DNA from: an uncultured Clostridia bacterium
Lineage (GTDB): Bacteria > Bacillota > Clostridia > UBA1381
Direction of reading: 5' to 3'
NCBI GenBank assembly: GCA_959602045.1
Contig: CAUGRT010000004.1
Span: 46,404 to 110,403, forward strand
Length of the DNA stretch: 64,000 nucleotides
The stretch's first letter is position 1. Each line of letters starts with the position of its first letter. The translations under genes were made by a program, and so were the position numbers. Shown here piece after piece: positions 9,112-19,039 of the stretch. Under the pieces are notes generated by a model. The model searched no databases. It had not been told where the DNA came from and saw nothing but the letters and a program-made list of their open reading frames with translations.

Positions 9112-12100
9112 ATGATTAGAAAATCGACATTAATATGCTGTATTATTATGGTGCTGCTTATAGCGGGAATCAGCAGCTTTGCAGCCGACAATAATACAGA
9201 AATATATGTATCATCGGTGAGCGGAGATGATGCCGGCGACGGAAGTATCGGGAATCCGTTTCGTACAGCAGAAAGGGCAAAGGAGTATGTACGAACTATC
9301 AACTCTGATATGAAAGGCGATATAACGGTTTTCTTCAGAGAGGGTGTGTATACTTTTGATGATACCTTAAAATTTGATGAGCGCGATTCCGGAAGCAACG
9401 GATATTACATCACCTATAAGGCATATGGAGATGAAAATGTTAAGTTTTCGGGCGGAAAAAAGGTTGAAAACTGGCAGAAATACAATGATAAGATATGGTA
9501 TGTCGATTGGGACGAAACAGAATATGTACGTCAGTTGTATGTCAATGACCGTCGTGCCAGGAGAGCGCAGAGTGAAGAATTGTATGCAATCAAGTCGATT
9601 TATTCCGATAAGGATGACACCTACAAATATGATGGTGTTATCACGCAGGAAAATAAGTTTTTAAAATATAAAAATAAGCAGGATATACAAATTCATATTG
9701 CCATAGGATGGAAATCATTTTTGATTAACGTAGAGGATATTATTCCCAAGAATAACGGCAGTATTTTTCTGCTGCACAGAAAATCCTTTATGTCTGCCTG
9801 CACATGTGCACAGCATTATATCGAACCGGGGATTCAGTTCTATGTAGAAAACGCCTTTGAGGAGTTGGATCGCGAGGGTGAGTTTTACTATGACCGGCAG
9901 AGCAAAAAGCTTTATTATATGCCGAGAGCCGATGAAGATATGACGACCGCCGAGGTTTATCTGGCAAGCGTTGAGAAGCTGGTGGACATCAAGGGAGAAA
10001 ACTCAAACAGCAGAGTACATAATATCAACTTTGATGGGATTACGTTTGCACATGCAGCATGGAACAGACCGTCTAAAGTAGGCTTGATTAATGACCAGGC
10101 GCAGATGATGACTCCGGATGATGAGGTGGATATTCCGAAGGATCCCGGATTTTCAATGGTTCCGGCAAATATCTCTCTTGAGAGAACGGAAAAGGTTAAT
10201 TTTAAAAACTGTGTATTTAAGGATATGGGCGCCGTTGCATTGGGATTCGTGCGCGGATGTATTGACAGCTATCTGACCGGAAACGTATTCTGTGATGTGG
10301 CGGACAGTGCAATCACCGCAGGCGTTATTGGGGAGATGTATAATGACAAGGTCTATGAGGGACAGAATCTGGCATGCGGAAAACCGGTCACAGCAAGCTC
10401 CTATCTGGGTTCCGGATTCCCTTTGAATGCGGTTGATAATGATACTTTTTCGGTATGGGCGCCGAAAGACGGAGCATGCTGGCTTCAGATTGATCTTGAA
10501 AAGGAGTATGAAATCGACAGGATTGAGATTGATCCCAGAAAAAATATGGGAGCGGATGGTGTAATCCAGGGGATTGATATTCTGGCGTCCAATGATCCGG
10601 ATTTCAAAACCTACAGTGTTTTGGGATCTACCAGTTCATCATCATACCGCGATAAGGACAACACGCTGATTTTGCATACCGATAATAGCGGTCAGTATCG
10701 GTATGTCAGATTGAAGAAAAATTCATACATGGCACTGGCGAGTGTGCGGATTATCAATGAAAGTATGCCGTATGCTCCGTCAACAGAGCTATGCCGGAAT
10801 ATTAAAATCGACAATAACTATATTACACGAATCGGGCTGGTGAATTTCGGCGCTCCGGCAATCCAGGGGTACTATAACCAGAATCTGAATGTTTCGCATA
10901 ATGAAATGTACTATATTCCGTATTCCGGCGTGTGCAGCGGCTGGGGATGGACGCTGTATGGTCTGACAGATTGCCGTGACATTAAGATCAATTATAACAG
11001 AATCGACAGCAGTATGCTGGTGCAATTTGACGGAGGGGCAATCTATACCCTCGGAAAACAACCCAACTCCGTACAGGTCGGAAATTATATTACCAATCAG
11101 GTGAATGACCTTGCGGCGATTTACTATGATAACGGAACGTCATTTTTTACGAGCCGTGAAAATGTTTTGGACGGTATTCCATCGTCCTATCATTGTGCCG
11201 GAGGGGAGGGGAATCTCTGGATTGATAATCATACAACTTCAATCGCGGATTCCTTGAACTTCACCTATCAGACAAACAGCGATGCAGGGCGTGAAAATGA
11301 AATCTTTGCGTCAAATACGCCCAATACTCAGATTCTCGGAATTATGCAGAATGCGGGTCTGGAAAAAGGCTATGAGGGCATTAAGAGCAAAGCCGGTGAA
11401 AATCTGTGGCCGTGGTCAAGATATGAAATGACTCAAAATGTTGAGGTTCACGGCGGATACGGTTCGGAGGATAGTAAGGCGGCTTGGGTGGCGAAATATT
11501 ATATCAGAAACCATATTGATTCCATCAAAAGATGGCTGCCGATGCTGGAGCTTGGCGAAGAAGTTGGGATGTATCCGGTTTCCGCAAAAGAGGGGTTGGA
11601 AAATGTTATTGCCGAAGCGGAGGCGCTGCTGACAAGCGGCAAGATGACTCGTGCAAGTGTTCCGGAAATGTATTGGAAAATTTATGATGCACTGGATGAA
11701 TTTAAAAACAGCCGGAATCATTTTACCGGAGATGAATTGGAAGCGAATGCGGAAAAGCTGTTGAACAATACAGTGATCGGCGGCAAAAACGGAAACATCT
11801 CGCAAGAAAATCACGATAAGCTTTTGGAACATAAAAATGAATATACCCGGGATAAGACCGAGAATAATGCAAAGATGCTGGAGGCGGCGATTGTCGAATT
11901 CAGAAATAACATTATTAACTTTAATATTAAATCCTTTACGATTGCAAATCAAAAGGGCAATGTTGAGATTGATACCGAAAACAGCGTCATTCATGCAGAG
12001 GTTTTTGCGAATGCCGATTTATCGAAGCTAACGGCTGCCGCGATCAGCGGAGAGGGTACTTATATTGATCCCGATTTATCAAAGGAACAGGATTATTCCG

Positions 12101-12720
12101 AGCCATTCAAGCTATATGTGACCAGTCTTGACGGTTCAGAAAAGAAAGAATGGACAGTGAATATTACAAAGGAGAAAGAATACAGCTCCGATGAGATTTT
12201 CTCACTCAATGAATCCATTGCCGATAGTAACGGATGGAATATATTCGGTTCGTATAATAATAAGTATTATGAAAATAAACGCTTTAAAGATATTACGCTG
12301 GACTTCAATATGATGATCGAAGAAAAACGATCGGGTGACTGGCCGTGTCTTGTTTTTAGAAGCCAGAATAATGCGGAAACCTTTGATTCCAAAAATAATG
12401 AAGCTTATGTTTTGGTGTTCAGCGGAAACGGAATCGAATTTTATCGGTTCAATAACGGAAAGAGAACGCAGTTATATGGCAACATCGGTTCGCTGCCGCA
12501 GCTGTTCGGGCCGAAGCTTCAGACAGAGGCATTTAAATTCGGAGAGAAGAATAAGATGCAGCTGACATGCAGAAATACGGAAAACGGTGTAAGAATGGCT
12601 CTCACGATAAACGGAACAAGCATTTTTGATGTCGTTGATAACTTTGATGGGAACATTCAGCAATCCGGCTATTTCGGTACCGTATCTCCGGGAGCGGAAG
12701 TACAGCTTCTTACTGATTAG
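9112..12720 (+). CDS. Secreted right-handed beta-helix glycan hydrolase (GH141-like) with inserted discoidin domain
   Basis: 1202 residues, signal peptide at 1-24. The mature N-terminus IYVSSVSGDDAGDGSIGNPFRTAERA is the usual start of right-handed parallel beta-helix enzymes of the GH141/GH120 type, with FREGVYTFDDTLKFDERDSGSNG behind it. The helix runs to about residue 730 but is interrupted at about 417-551 by an F5/8 type C domain (NLACGKPVTASS, CWLQIDLEKEYEIDRIEID, YRYVRLKK). The helix resumes with NNYITRIG and GAIYTLG. The C-terminus has FIVAR-like helical modules (about 825-940), a DUF5018-like Ig domain and a lectin-like sandwich (about 1025-1200). The known GH141 activities (alpha-L-fucosidase, xylanase) make a plant glycan likely; the exact activity is open. 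It is a paralogue of the gene at 20719. Confidence 0.8.
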   Translation: MIRKSTLICCIIMVLLIAGISSFAADNNTEIYVSSVSGDDAGDGSIGNPFRTAERAKEYVRTINSDMKGDITVFFREGVYTFDDTLKFDERDSGSNGYYITYKAYGDENVKFSGGKKVENWQKYNDKIWYVDWDETEYVRQLYVNDRRARRAQSEELYAIKSIYSDKDDTYKYDGVITQENKFLKYKNKQDIQIHIAIGWKSFLINVEDIIPKNNGSIFLLHRKSFMSACTCAQHYIEPGIQFYVENAFEELDREGEFYYDRQSKKLYYMPRADEDMTTAEVYLASVEKLVDIKGENSNSRVHNINFDGITFAHAAWNRPSKVGLINDQAQMMTPDDEVDIPKDPGFSMVPANISLERTEKVNFKNCVFKDMGAVALGFVRGCIDSYLTGNVFCDVADSAITAGVIGEMYNDKVYEGQNLACGKPVTASSYLGSGFPLNAVDNDTFSVWAPKDGACWLQIDLEKEYEIDRIEIDPRKNMGADGVIQGIDILASNDPDFKTYSVLGSTSSSSYRDKDNTLILHTDNSGQYRYVRLKKNSYMALASVRIINESMPYAPSTELCRNIKIDNNYITRIGLVNFGAPAIQGYYNQNLNVSHNEMYYIPYSGVCSGWGWTLYGLTDCRDIKINYNRIDSSMLVQFDGGAIYTLGKQPNSVQVGNYITNQVNDLAAIYYDNGTSFFTSRENVLDGIPSSYHCAGGEGNLWIDNHTTSIADSLNFTYQTNSDAGRENEIFASNTPNTQILGIMQNAGLEKGYEGIKSKAGENLWPWSRYEMTQNVEVHGGYGSEDSKAAWVAKYYIRNHIDSIKRWLPMLELGEEVGMYPVSAKEGLENVIAEAEALLTSGKMTRASVPEMYWKIYDALDEFKNSRNHFTGDELEANAEKLLNNTVIGGKNGNISQENHDKLLEHKNEYTRDKTENNAKMLEAAIVEFRNNIINFNIKSFTIANQKGNVEIDTENSVIHAEVFANADLSKLTAAAISGEGTYIDPDLSKEQDYSEPFKLYVTSLDGSEKKEWTVNITKEKEYSSDEIFSLNESIADSNGWNIFGSYNNKYYENKRFKDITLDFNMMIEEKRSGDWPCLVFRSQNNAETFDSKNNEAYVLVFSGNGIEFYRFNNGKRTQLYGNIGSLPQLFGPKLQTEAFKFGEKNKMQLTCRNTENGVRMALTINGTSIFDVVDNFDGNIQQSGYFGTVSPGAEVQLLTD

Positions 12721-12732
12721 GAGGGGAATTTT

Positions 12733-15700
12733 TTGAACAATAGAAGAATAATTACGGTTTTAGTCATACTATCTGTTTTATTAAATATTTCATATGCCGT
12801 ATTTGCGGAGGAAGAAAAGGATATTAATATTGCACTGAATCAAGAAGCCGTCGCGTCCTCATATGAACAAGGGCATTATGCAAAGGATGCGATTGACGGA
12901 ATCAATGATAATGAAGAATATTCGTACTGGAAATCCGCGGAGAACGATTATTCTCCGTGGTGGCAGGTTGATTTGGGACTGGACTACAAGATTTCAAAAG
13001 TAATCATTGAGTCGCGAAAAGGCGAAACTGCCGAAAGTGAACGAAACAATTTTGCAATTATGGTTTCAAATAATGCCGATTTTTCAAAGTATGAGCAGAT
13101 TGCAAAGGTCGAACAGGCTTATGAAAACGAGTATAGCGCGAGTGTTTCGGGCAATAAGCAATACCGGTATTTAAGAATTGCGAAACTGGATAATAAGCCG
13201 TTATCGCTTGCGGAAGTGAAGATTATCGTCGATAAGGCGTCCATTAAGCAGGGGGAGCAGGCAGCAATCAATCAAGGCGATGATGAGGAGCCGGAGTCGG
13301 TATACGGAAGATACGATGTACTTTCGGATATTGTCGGAACCGATAAAGAGGAACAGGTGACATTACTCCAGAATTTAGGTATTGTGAACGGCTATCCTGA
13401 CGGAACATTCAAGACTGAAAATACCATCACAAGAGCGGAGTTTGCCGCCATGATCTACAATATTACCGCAAACGGTATGACAGAAGGCAGTGACAGTGCC
13501 GCGTTCAATGATGTGCCTAAGGAGCATTGGGCGAATCAATATATTGAATATCTTTACCGTAATCACCTGGTCAACGGAGTTTCGGAAAGTGATTTTGCGC
13601 CGGATCATGAAATAACTATACAAGAAGCGGCAAAAATGATCGTGTCCGTGCTGGGAAAAGATATTCATGCGAAAAATAACGGCGGTTATCCGGACGGGTA
13701 TCTGTATGTTGCAAATGAAAGCGGATTGTTCAAAAATATAGCCAAAAGCAGTATCTTACCCGCAACACGCGGAGAAGTGGCTGTCATGCTTTACAATGCT
13801 TTGGATGTCCGTGTGTCCTCGTTAGAGGTGAATGAGAAGAAAATTTCGGATACCGACACCCTTCTTTATGCTTATATGAATATCAAAAAAAGAACGGATT
13901 TATTAACGGCTGTAGGAAATATCTCAATCAATATTGACGACCTTTTGGCGAATGACGGAAAAATTATGGTTGGGGGAACGCAGTATCAAACAGAAATTCC
14001 GGGCTTGGAAAAATATTTGGGATACCGGGTGGATTTGTATTATACCGATCAGGACGATGAAACGGCATATGCGGTGATTCCGAGGAAAAACAGCAGTCAG
14101 ATTTTGCAAAGCGATGATATTGATTCGATGAATAACTTGGAAATTATCTATCGTGACGGCAGATTGAAAAAAACCATTAATCTGCCGAAGCAATATTATG
14201 TTGTCTATAACAACCGGGCGGTACGCAACTACGATTTACAGAATTTAAAACCGTCCTACGGTACGGTGAAGCTGGTGGATCATAATGCCGATGGCAAGTA
14301 TGAGGTTGTCATCATAGAAAATTATATATCGCATGTGCTGGCAGGAATCAGTACCAACAGCAGCACGCTTTATTTGAAGAATCCAACTCAAACCATCAAC
14401 TACAGCAGCGAAACGGTGGATTTTAAATACGGAAAAAATCATGAACCGATTGAGCCTGAGCAAATACAGGAGGATATGGTTGCTACCGTTATGGAATCGT
14501 ATGGGGAGGATGATAAAATCTATACCATCATCTTTTCAGATGAAAGAATAAACGGTAAGGTAACGGGAATTGAGAATGATGATGACAAATTATACGTTAC
14601 TGTTAATGGAACGCGCTATGAGGCATTGGCAGACCGAAGTGAATTTGAATCGAATATGAACGGAACATTTTATCTTGACGTGTTCGGGCGAATTGTTGCA
14701 TTAGGGAATGCGTTGGCATCGACCGAACGGTATGGGTATCTGAATCTTGCCTATGCAGATGAGGATACAGAGGTTGTTCAGTTTAAAATATTTACTCAAT
14801 ACGGAGATTTTATCACGGCTGAAGCGGCAAAAAAGCTGAAGATTGATGGCAGTGAATATCAAAACGCAGAGGACGCGGTAAAAAGATTAAAAGATGCCGG
14901 AAAGGGTTCCGTTTACCAGGTAGTAAGATATAAACAAAACGGAAAAGGTGAAATTGTCACAATTGATACGGTTTTAAATGATAAGGAAACCGATGGATTG
15001 AAGCTGGAACAAGCGTCATATAGCGGCATGTATGGAAATCAGATGTTCAATATGAACCTTGCAATCAACGACAATACCGTTATGTTTGTTATACCGGATA
15101 ATAAATCCGAAATCTCACAGTATGGCATAAAGCTTAAAAGCGAGCTTCGGGCAAGTGCGAGTTATACCTTTGATGTCTATGATATTGATGATAATCAGAT
15201 TGTAGGCTGTTGCGTGTTCGGCGAGGGCGATGTTGACTTTAACGAGAATGCCAATGTAGTACTTGTTGATAAGTTTTATACGACCGTCGCTGAGGATGGC
15301 GAGCTTCGGCAGGTTTTGTGCGGATATTCCAATAATGAATATGTTGAACTGGCGGAAAACAAGGAAGGCGTTTTTGACGGTTTGGAGCAGGGGGACATTA
15401 TTTCGGCTGCTTTGAGCTTGCAGGGGACAGTAAAACAAGTCTTAAAGAGATATTACAGAGAGCCGGATCATCCGGGAAACTCAAGGGCGGTTTCGGCATT
15501 GAATCCGTCAATCGGAAGCATCAGCAGTAATACAAGCTGGAAGTATGGTACGGTTTTATCCAAAAAGGATGGAAAAGTTATTGTTGATGTCGGAGGTAAT
15601 AAATTTGTCTTTAACACTAAAGGCGAAATAAGACTTCGTATGTATTATTATGATGAAGAAAACGGAGAAGTCGGTCTTGCCGGGTATGGAGATATACGCG

Positions 15701-15789
15701 ACGCGGAAAGTGTCGGCGAGAATGATGCAAGCCGCGTGGTTGTTCATCCTATGTATCTGGAAACGCGAGAAGTTATCATTTTACAATAG
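12733..15789 (+). CDS. Large SLH surface protein with N-terminal discoidin domain (long member of the SLH pair)
   Basis: 1018 residues from a TTG start, chosen because GAGGGG lies 7 bases before it and a signal peptide follows (residues 1-25). An F5/8 type C domain occupies about 30-168 (NIALNQEAVASS, WWQVDLGLDYKISKVII, YRYLRIAK). Three SLH repeats follow at about 191-356 (NLGIVNGYPDGTFKTENTITRAEF; HWANQYIEYLYRNHLVNGVSESDFAPD; a degenerate third), which should bind pyruvylated cell-wall polymer. The remaining 650 residues are a beta-rich region of unknown function, ending DASRVVVHPMY. The whole SLH-plus-tail architecture is shared with the gene at 45790, which lacks the discoidin domain. Its position inside a transporter operon suggests a cell-surface scaffold or receptor for the glycan; no enzyme motif is visible. 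Confidence 0.82.
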   Translation: MNNRRIITVLVILSVLLNISYAVFAEEEKDINIALNQEAVASSYEQGHYAKDAIDGINDNEEYSYWKSAENDYSPWWQVDLGLDYKISKVIIESRKGETAESERNNFAIMVSNNADFSKYEQIAKVEQAYENEYSASVSGNKQYRYLRIAKLDNKPLSLAEVKIIVDKASIKQGEQAAINQGDDEEPESVYGRYDVLSDIVGTDKEEQVTLLQNLGIVNGYPDGTFKTENTITRAEFAAMIYNITANGMTEGSDSAAFNDVPKEHWANQYIEYLYRNHLVNGVSESDFAPDHEITIQEAAKMIVSVLGKDIHAKNNGGYPDGYLYVANESGLFKNIAKSSILPATRGEVAVMLYNALDVRVSSLEVNEKKISDTDTLLYAYMNIKKRTDLLTAVGNISINIDDLLANDGKIMVGGTQYQTEIPGLEKYLGYRVDLYYTDQDDETAYAVIPRKNSSQILQSDDIDSMNNLEIIYRDGRLKKTINLPKQYYVVYNNRAVRNYDLQNLKPSYGTVKLVDHNADGKYEVVIIENYISHVLAGISTNSSTLYLKNPTQTINYSSETVDFKYGKNHEPIEPEQIQEDMVATVMESYGEDDKIYTIIFSDERINGKVTGIENDDDKLYVTVNGTRYEALADRSEFESNMNGTFYLDVFGRIVALGNALASTERYGYLNLAYADEDTEVVQFKIFTQYGDFITAEAAKKLKIDGSEYQNAEDAVKRLKDAGKGSVYQVVRYKQNGKGEIVTIDTVLNDKETDGLKLEQASYSGMYGNQMFNMNLAINDNTVMFVIPDNKSEISQYGIKLKSELRASASYTFDVYDIDDNQIVGCCVFGEGDVDFNENANVVLVDKFYTTVAEDGELRQVLCGYSNNEYVELAENKEGVFDGLEQGDIISAALSLQGTVKQVLKRYYREPDHPGNSRAVSALNPSIGSISSNTSWKYGTVLSKKDGKVIVDVGGNKFVFNTKGEIRLRMYYYDEENGEVGLAGYGDIRDAESVGENDASRVVVHPMYLETREVIILQ

Positions 15790-15814
15790 ATATAAAGGGA
15801 GAATAAGTTTGAAT

Positions 15815-15881
15815 AAAATTGCTCAGTTTACTGTCTTTTGCACAGCACCTTTTGCTGCAAGATGGCAAACTGAACAATTTT
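15815..15881 (+). repeat. Inverted repeat in the leader of the following SLH gene
   Basis: AAAATTGCTCAGTTT (15815-15829) pairs with 15867-15881 with one mismatch, around a 37-base loop. It lies in the 145-base gap between two operon genes, just after an AAAGGGAG site at 15794-15801. It may be an RNA leader structure or a remnant of a small insertion. Confidence 0.4.
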
Positions 15882-15934
15882 CTTTCAGACTTAAGTTTTG
15901 TGCCTTGAACGCAGTGAAAGGAATGGTTATAAAA

Positions 15935-17428
15935 ATGAAAAAGTTATTTCCGGTTTTAAGCAGTATTGTACTGTCCGTATGTGCTGTGATGAGCGTGAGT
16001 GCTCAAAGTGAAAATATCAATGTGAATTATGACAGGGATAGCCGAATCGTGCAAATAAGCGGCAGCTTTGATTATTTGGCGGATAATGATACGGTACATT
16101 TAATGCTGATGAAGCCCGAAGCGGATTTGGATAAGGCAGAAAGCGGTGAAGCCGAGCTGAAGGAGTTGGTGATCCATATAGATGACATCAATGCCGCGGG
16201 AAACGAGTTTACGTTTGATTCTTTTAAGCTGCCGGAAAATTGCGTCATGAATGATTACGAAATTCGGATTACGGCAAAGAATAAGGAGTTTCAAAGTGTA
16301 TTGTATGCCGCAAGTAAAAATGAAATTTTAGCATTGCTGCAAAATGCAGAGGCTGAAAACATTCCCGTTTTTATCAGCAAGTATAATGATGTGCTTATGC
16401 TTGACGTGGACAAAGACAGCGTTTTTTCAAAATTGAATGACGGGAATAAAAACAGAGTGTATTCCGATTTGGCAGGCAAAAATTATCCGTCATTTTCGGA
16501 TTTCAAGAGTCAATTTAATGCAAGTACGGTCTTAGCGAGATTATCTGAGTGTAACTGGGGCGAGGCGGAAAAGCTGATGAGTGATAATAATGCCGATCTG
16601 AAACTGGATTTGGCAGGTTTTCTAAAGCTTTCGCAAACGGTTCGGGATAATATTTCGATGAAGCTTTGCGGAAAAACATATAAGACTGCCCAGGAGCTGC
16701 AAAAAGCAATTGACGCGGAGGTATTGGCGCAGACGAAAAACACAAACAACGGAAATACGGGTTCGGGCGGCAGAGGCGGCTCGTCGACCGGAGCACCGTT
16801 TATCAACCCCAACACTTCTCAGAATACCGCAAAAGACGATGAACCCAAAGACGATCAGCAGGGAGAAAACGATGTATTTTCTGATTTAAAGGGATATGAA
16901 TGGGCGGCGGAAAGTATAAAGAAGCTATATTCAGACGGCGTAATCAGCGGAAGGGAAAAGAATATTTTTGCTCCTGCCGAATACATAACACGTGCTGAAG
17001 CAGCGGCATTAATCACTCGTGCATTTACAAATCAATTACCTGAAAAGGGACAATCTGCATTTGGCGATGTAAAAACACATTGGGCATACCAATATATTGA
17101 TGTACTCTATTCCAACGGAGTGATCAATGGAGTATCGGAGGATCATTTCGCTCCGGATGCGTATATAACACGCCAGGATTTTGCCTGCATAGCTTATAGA
17201 ATGATGGAGAAATCGACAGAGGTTCAGGCGGAAAATGTGCCGGATACAAGGTTTGCGGATGAAGCGGAAATTTCGGACTATGCTCAAAAGGCAGTATATT
17301 TGCTTAGAGAAAAAGGGATTATTAACGGAATGGGGGAGAATGAGTTTTGCCCTAAAAACAATATCACCCGCGCAGAGTGTGCTGTTTTAATGGATAGACT
17401 GATAAAATTTTCTGAAAGTGTGGAGTAA
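15935..17428 (+). CDS. SLH surface protein with C-terminal SLH triplet (short member of the SLH pair)
   Basis: 497 residues from ATG 15935, which starts a clear signal peptide (MKKLFPVLSSIVLSVCAVMS). An AAAGGA site lies 13 bases upstream, rather far; ATG 15923 and TTG 15809 are in the same frame and cannot be fully excluded. Residues about 25-265 are a mixed region without a recognised domain. A Gly/Ser linker (NNGNTGSGGRGGSS) leads to three SLH repeats at about 312-375, 376-435 and 436-497 (GVISGREKNIFAPAEYITRAEA; GVINGVSEDHFAPDAYITRQDF; GIINGMGENEFCPKNNITRAEC). It should be anchored to the cell wall. Its paralogue at 44464 has the same N-terminal layout but has lost part of the SLH region. 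Confidence 0.82.
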   Translation: MKKLFPVLSSIVLSVCAVMSVSAQSENINVNYDRDSRIVQISGSFDYLADNDTVHLMLMKPEADLDKAESGEAELKELVIHIDDINAAGNEFTFDSFKLPENCVMNDYEIRITAKNKEFQSVLYAASKNEILALLQNAEAENIPVFISKYNDVLMLDVDKDSVFSKLNDGNKNRVYSDLAGKNYPSFSDFKSQFNASTVLARLSECNWGEAEKLMSDNNADLKLDLAGFLKLSQTVRDNISMKLCGKTYKTAQELQKAIDAEVLAQTKNTNNGNTGSGGRGGSSTGAPFINPNTSQNTAKDDEPKDDQQGENDVFSDLKGYEWAAESIKKLYSDGVISGREKNIFAPAEYITRAEAAALITRAFTNQLPEKGQSAFGDVKTHWAYQYIDVLYSNGVINGVSEDHFAPDAYITRQDFACIAYRMMEKSTEVQAENVPDTRFADEAEISDYAQKAVYLLREKGIINGMGENEFCPKNNITRAECAVLMDRLIKFSESVE

Positions 17429-17431
17429 AGA

Positions 17432-19039
17432 ATGCGTACTGTTTTAATTGTTGACGATAACTGTATTGAGTTAAGTGCAATGTCTAAGCTTAATATGTGG
17501 AAAGAGTTGGGGTTTACACAAGTATTTTGTGCGCAGAACGGGAAAATAGGCTATGAAACGGCAGTAAAAGAAAAGCCGGATATTATACTCACCGATGTTT
17601 CAATGCCGATTATGGATGGCATTGAAATGGCACGGGAAGTGGTTAAAGCAAATGTGGCATCGAAATTTATTTTTGTCAGCAGCTTTGATGAAAGTCAATA
17701 CATAAGAGAAGCGATTGAGTTGGAGGCGTTTGGATATATATTAAAGCCGATCAATATTGATAAGCTGAAAGACATTGTAAAAAATGTCATGAAAAAAGAG
17801 GATATTATCAATGAGTCCAACAATAAAATTATTGATTTAGAGGAGAAAGTTAAGCAGTTCATGCCGATGGTGACGCAGCAGGTCACAAGGGATTTGCTCT
17901 ACGGAGGTCTGAATTCATCAAAAACAAAGTTAGAGCTTTTTGATATGGAGGTCAAGCGTTTTGTTTCGGCAGGTGTGATTCAGGTTGACAGCAATTCCAC
18001 AACGAAGGATTCGCAAATATACTTAAAAGTCAGCAGTATTATGGATCGAATCATGAAGCAAAGCAAAGATGGTGATTGCCGGAGCTTTACATTTATACAG
18101 TCGTATGAAAATATAGCGTTTCTGTTTTTCGAGGATCAAAGCAAAGACAAAGAGGAAGCGGAAGATATTTTGATGAAGTGGCTTGAAGATCTGAAAGAGA
18201 CGGTCAAGCGAGAAAACAATATTATTATATCGGCATTTGTGGGCGGAACAACACAAAATATTGAGGATATTCCGCGCTGTTTCCGGAGTGCGCTGCTGGT
18301 TCAAAATAACTTTATCTGCTCAAAACAGGGCGGAGTATTTCTTGCCAATACGATCGTTGATTATAATGAGATGATTCAATATGACATCAATGAACTAAAA
18401 AAAGAAATATCCGAAATTGTTGAAAACAATAAAAACGATGCAGAAGATATTATGCGATTTGTGGACGCGTACTGTCCGGAAAAAATGATTATGAATGAAA
18501 ATTTTGTAAGGAATATGCTTTTTAATATCATAACGGCGCTGAACATTGTATTGTTTGAAAAGGATGAGAGCTTTGGCCATATTTTTGGGAATGAATATAT
18601 GATATGGAATAAAATTCTGGATGCAAAAAGTATACAAAATGTCAGAATGTTTATAAATAATCTTCTTATGTTTACCAAGCAATATTTTGATAATAAGCGG
18701 AAGGATCGGTATGGGGTGCTTATTGAGAAAATCAAGGATATTGTAAATAATCAATATGCAGAAATAGAGAATATCAATGAAGTATCCTCCCAGGTATTTT
18801 TAAGTACGGTTCATGCAAATTCTTTGTTTTTGAAATTTACGGGAGAAACGATTTTTGATTATCTGACCAGAGTTCGGCTTGAAAATGCAAAAAAGCTTTT
18901 AACGGACAGCCGATACAAAGTCTATGAAATTGTTGAAATGGTAGGATATACCTCCAAGCAGTATTTTGCTAATTTATTTAAAAATTATACAGGAATGACG
19001 CCATCGGAATACAGAAATAAGAATAGTAATAAAGTATGA
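17432..19039 (+). CDS. Response regulator with AraC-type DNA-binding domain, YesN type
   Basis: 535 residues. The receiver domain (1-120) has the acidic pair Asp8-Asp9, the phospho-acceptor Asp55 (in DIILTDVSMP) and Lys105 (YILKPIN). A long middle region follows, as usual in YesN-like proteins. The last 100 residues are an AraC helix-turn-helix pair (VSSQVFLSTVHANSLFLKFTGETIFDYLTRVRLENAKKLL split over two helices, then YKVYEIVEMVGYTSKQYFANLFKNYTGMTPSEYR). It lies 3 bases after the SLH gene and overlaps the kinase gene by 4 bases (ATGA), so the two are translationally coupled. It likely controls this operon and perhaps the promoter at 24421 in response to an oligosaccharide. Confidence 0.93.
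   Translation: MRTVLIVDDNCIELSAMSKLNMWKELGFTQVFCAQNGKIGYETAVKEKPDIILTDVSMPIMDGIEMAREVVKANVASKFIFVSSFDESQYIREAIELEAFGYILKPINIDKLKDIVKNVMKKEDIINESNNKIIDLEEKVKQFMPMVTQQVTRDLLYGGLNSSKTKLELFDMEVKRFVSAGVIQVDSNSTTKDSQIYLKVSSIMDRIMKQSKDGDCRSFTFIQSYENIAFLFFEDQSKDKEEAEDILMKWLEDLKETVKRENNIIISAFVGGTTQNIEDIPRCFRSALLVQNNFICSKQGGVFLANTIVDYNEMIQYDINELKKEISEIVENNKNDAEDIMRFVDAYCPEKMIMNENFVRNMLFNIITALNIVLFEKDESFGHIFGNEYMIWNKILDAKSIQNVRMFINNLLMFTKQYFDNKRKDRYGVLIEKIKDIVNNQYAEIENINEVSSQVFLSTVHANSLFLKFTGETIFDYLTRVRLENAKKLLTDSRYKVYEIVEMVGYTSKQYFANLFKNYTGMTPSEYRNKNSNKV

Noticed and set aside
11416..11994. 192-codon minus-strand open frame inside the beta-helix gene
   Set aside because: Shadow of a well-supported gene on the other strand; low-complexity translation without recognisable motifs.
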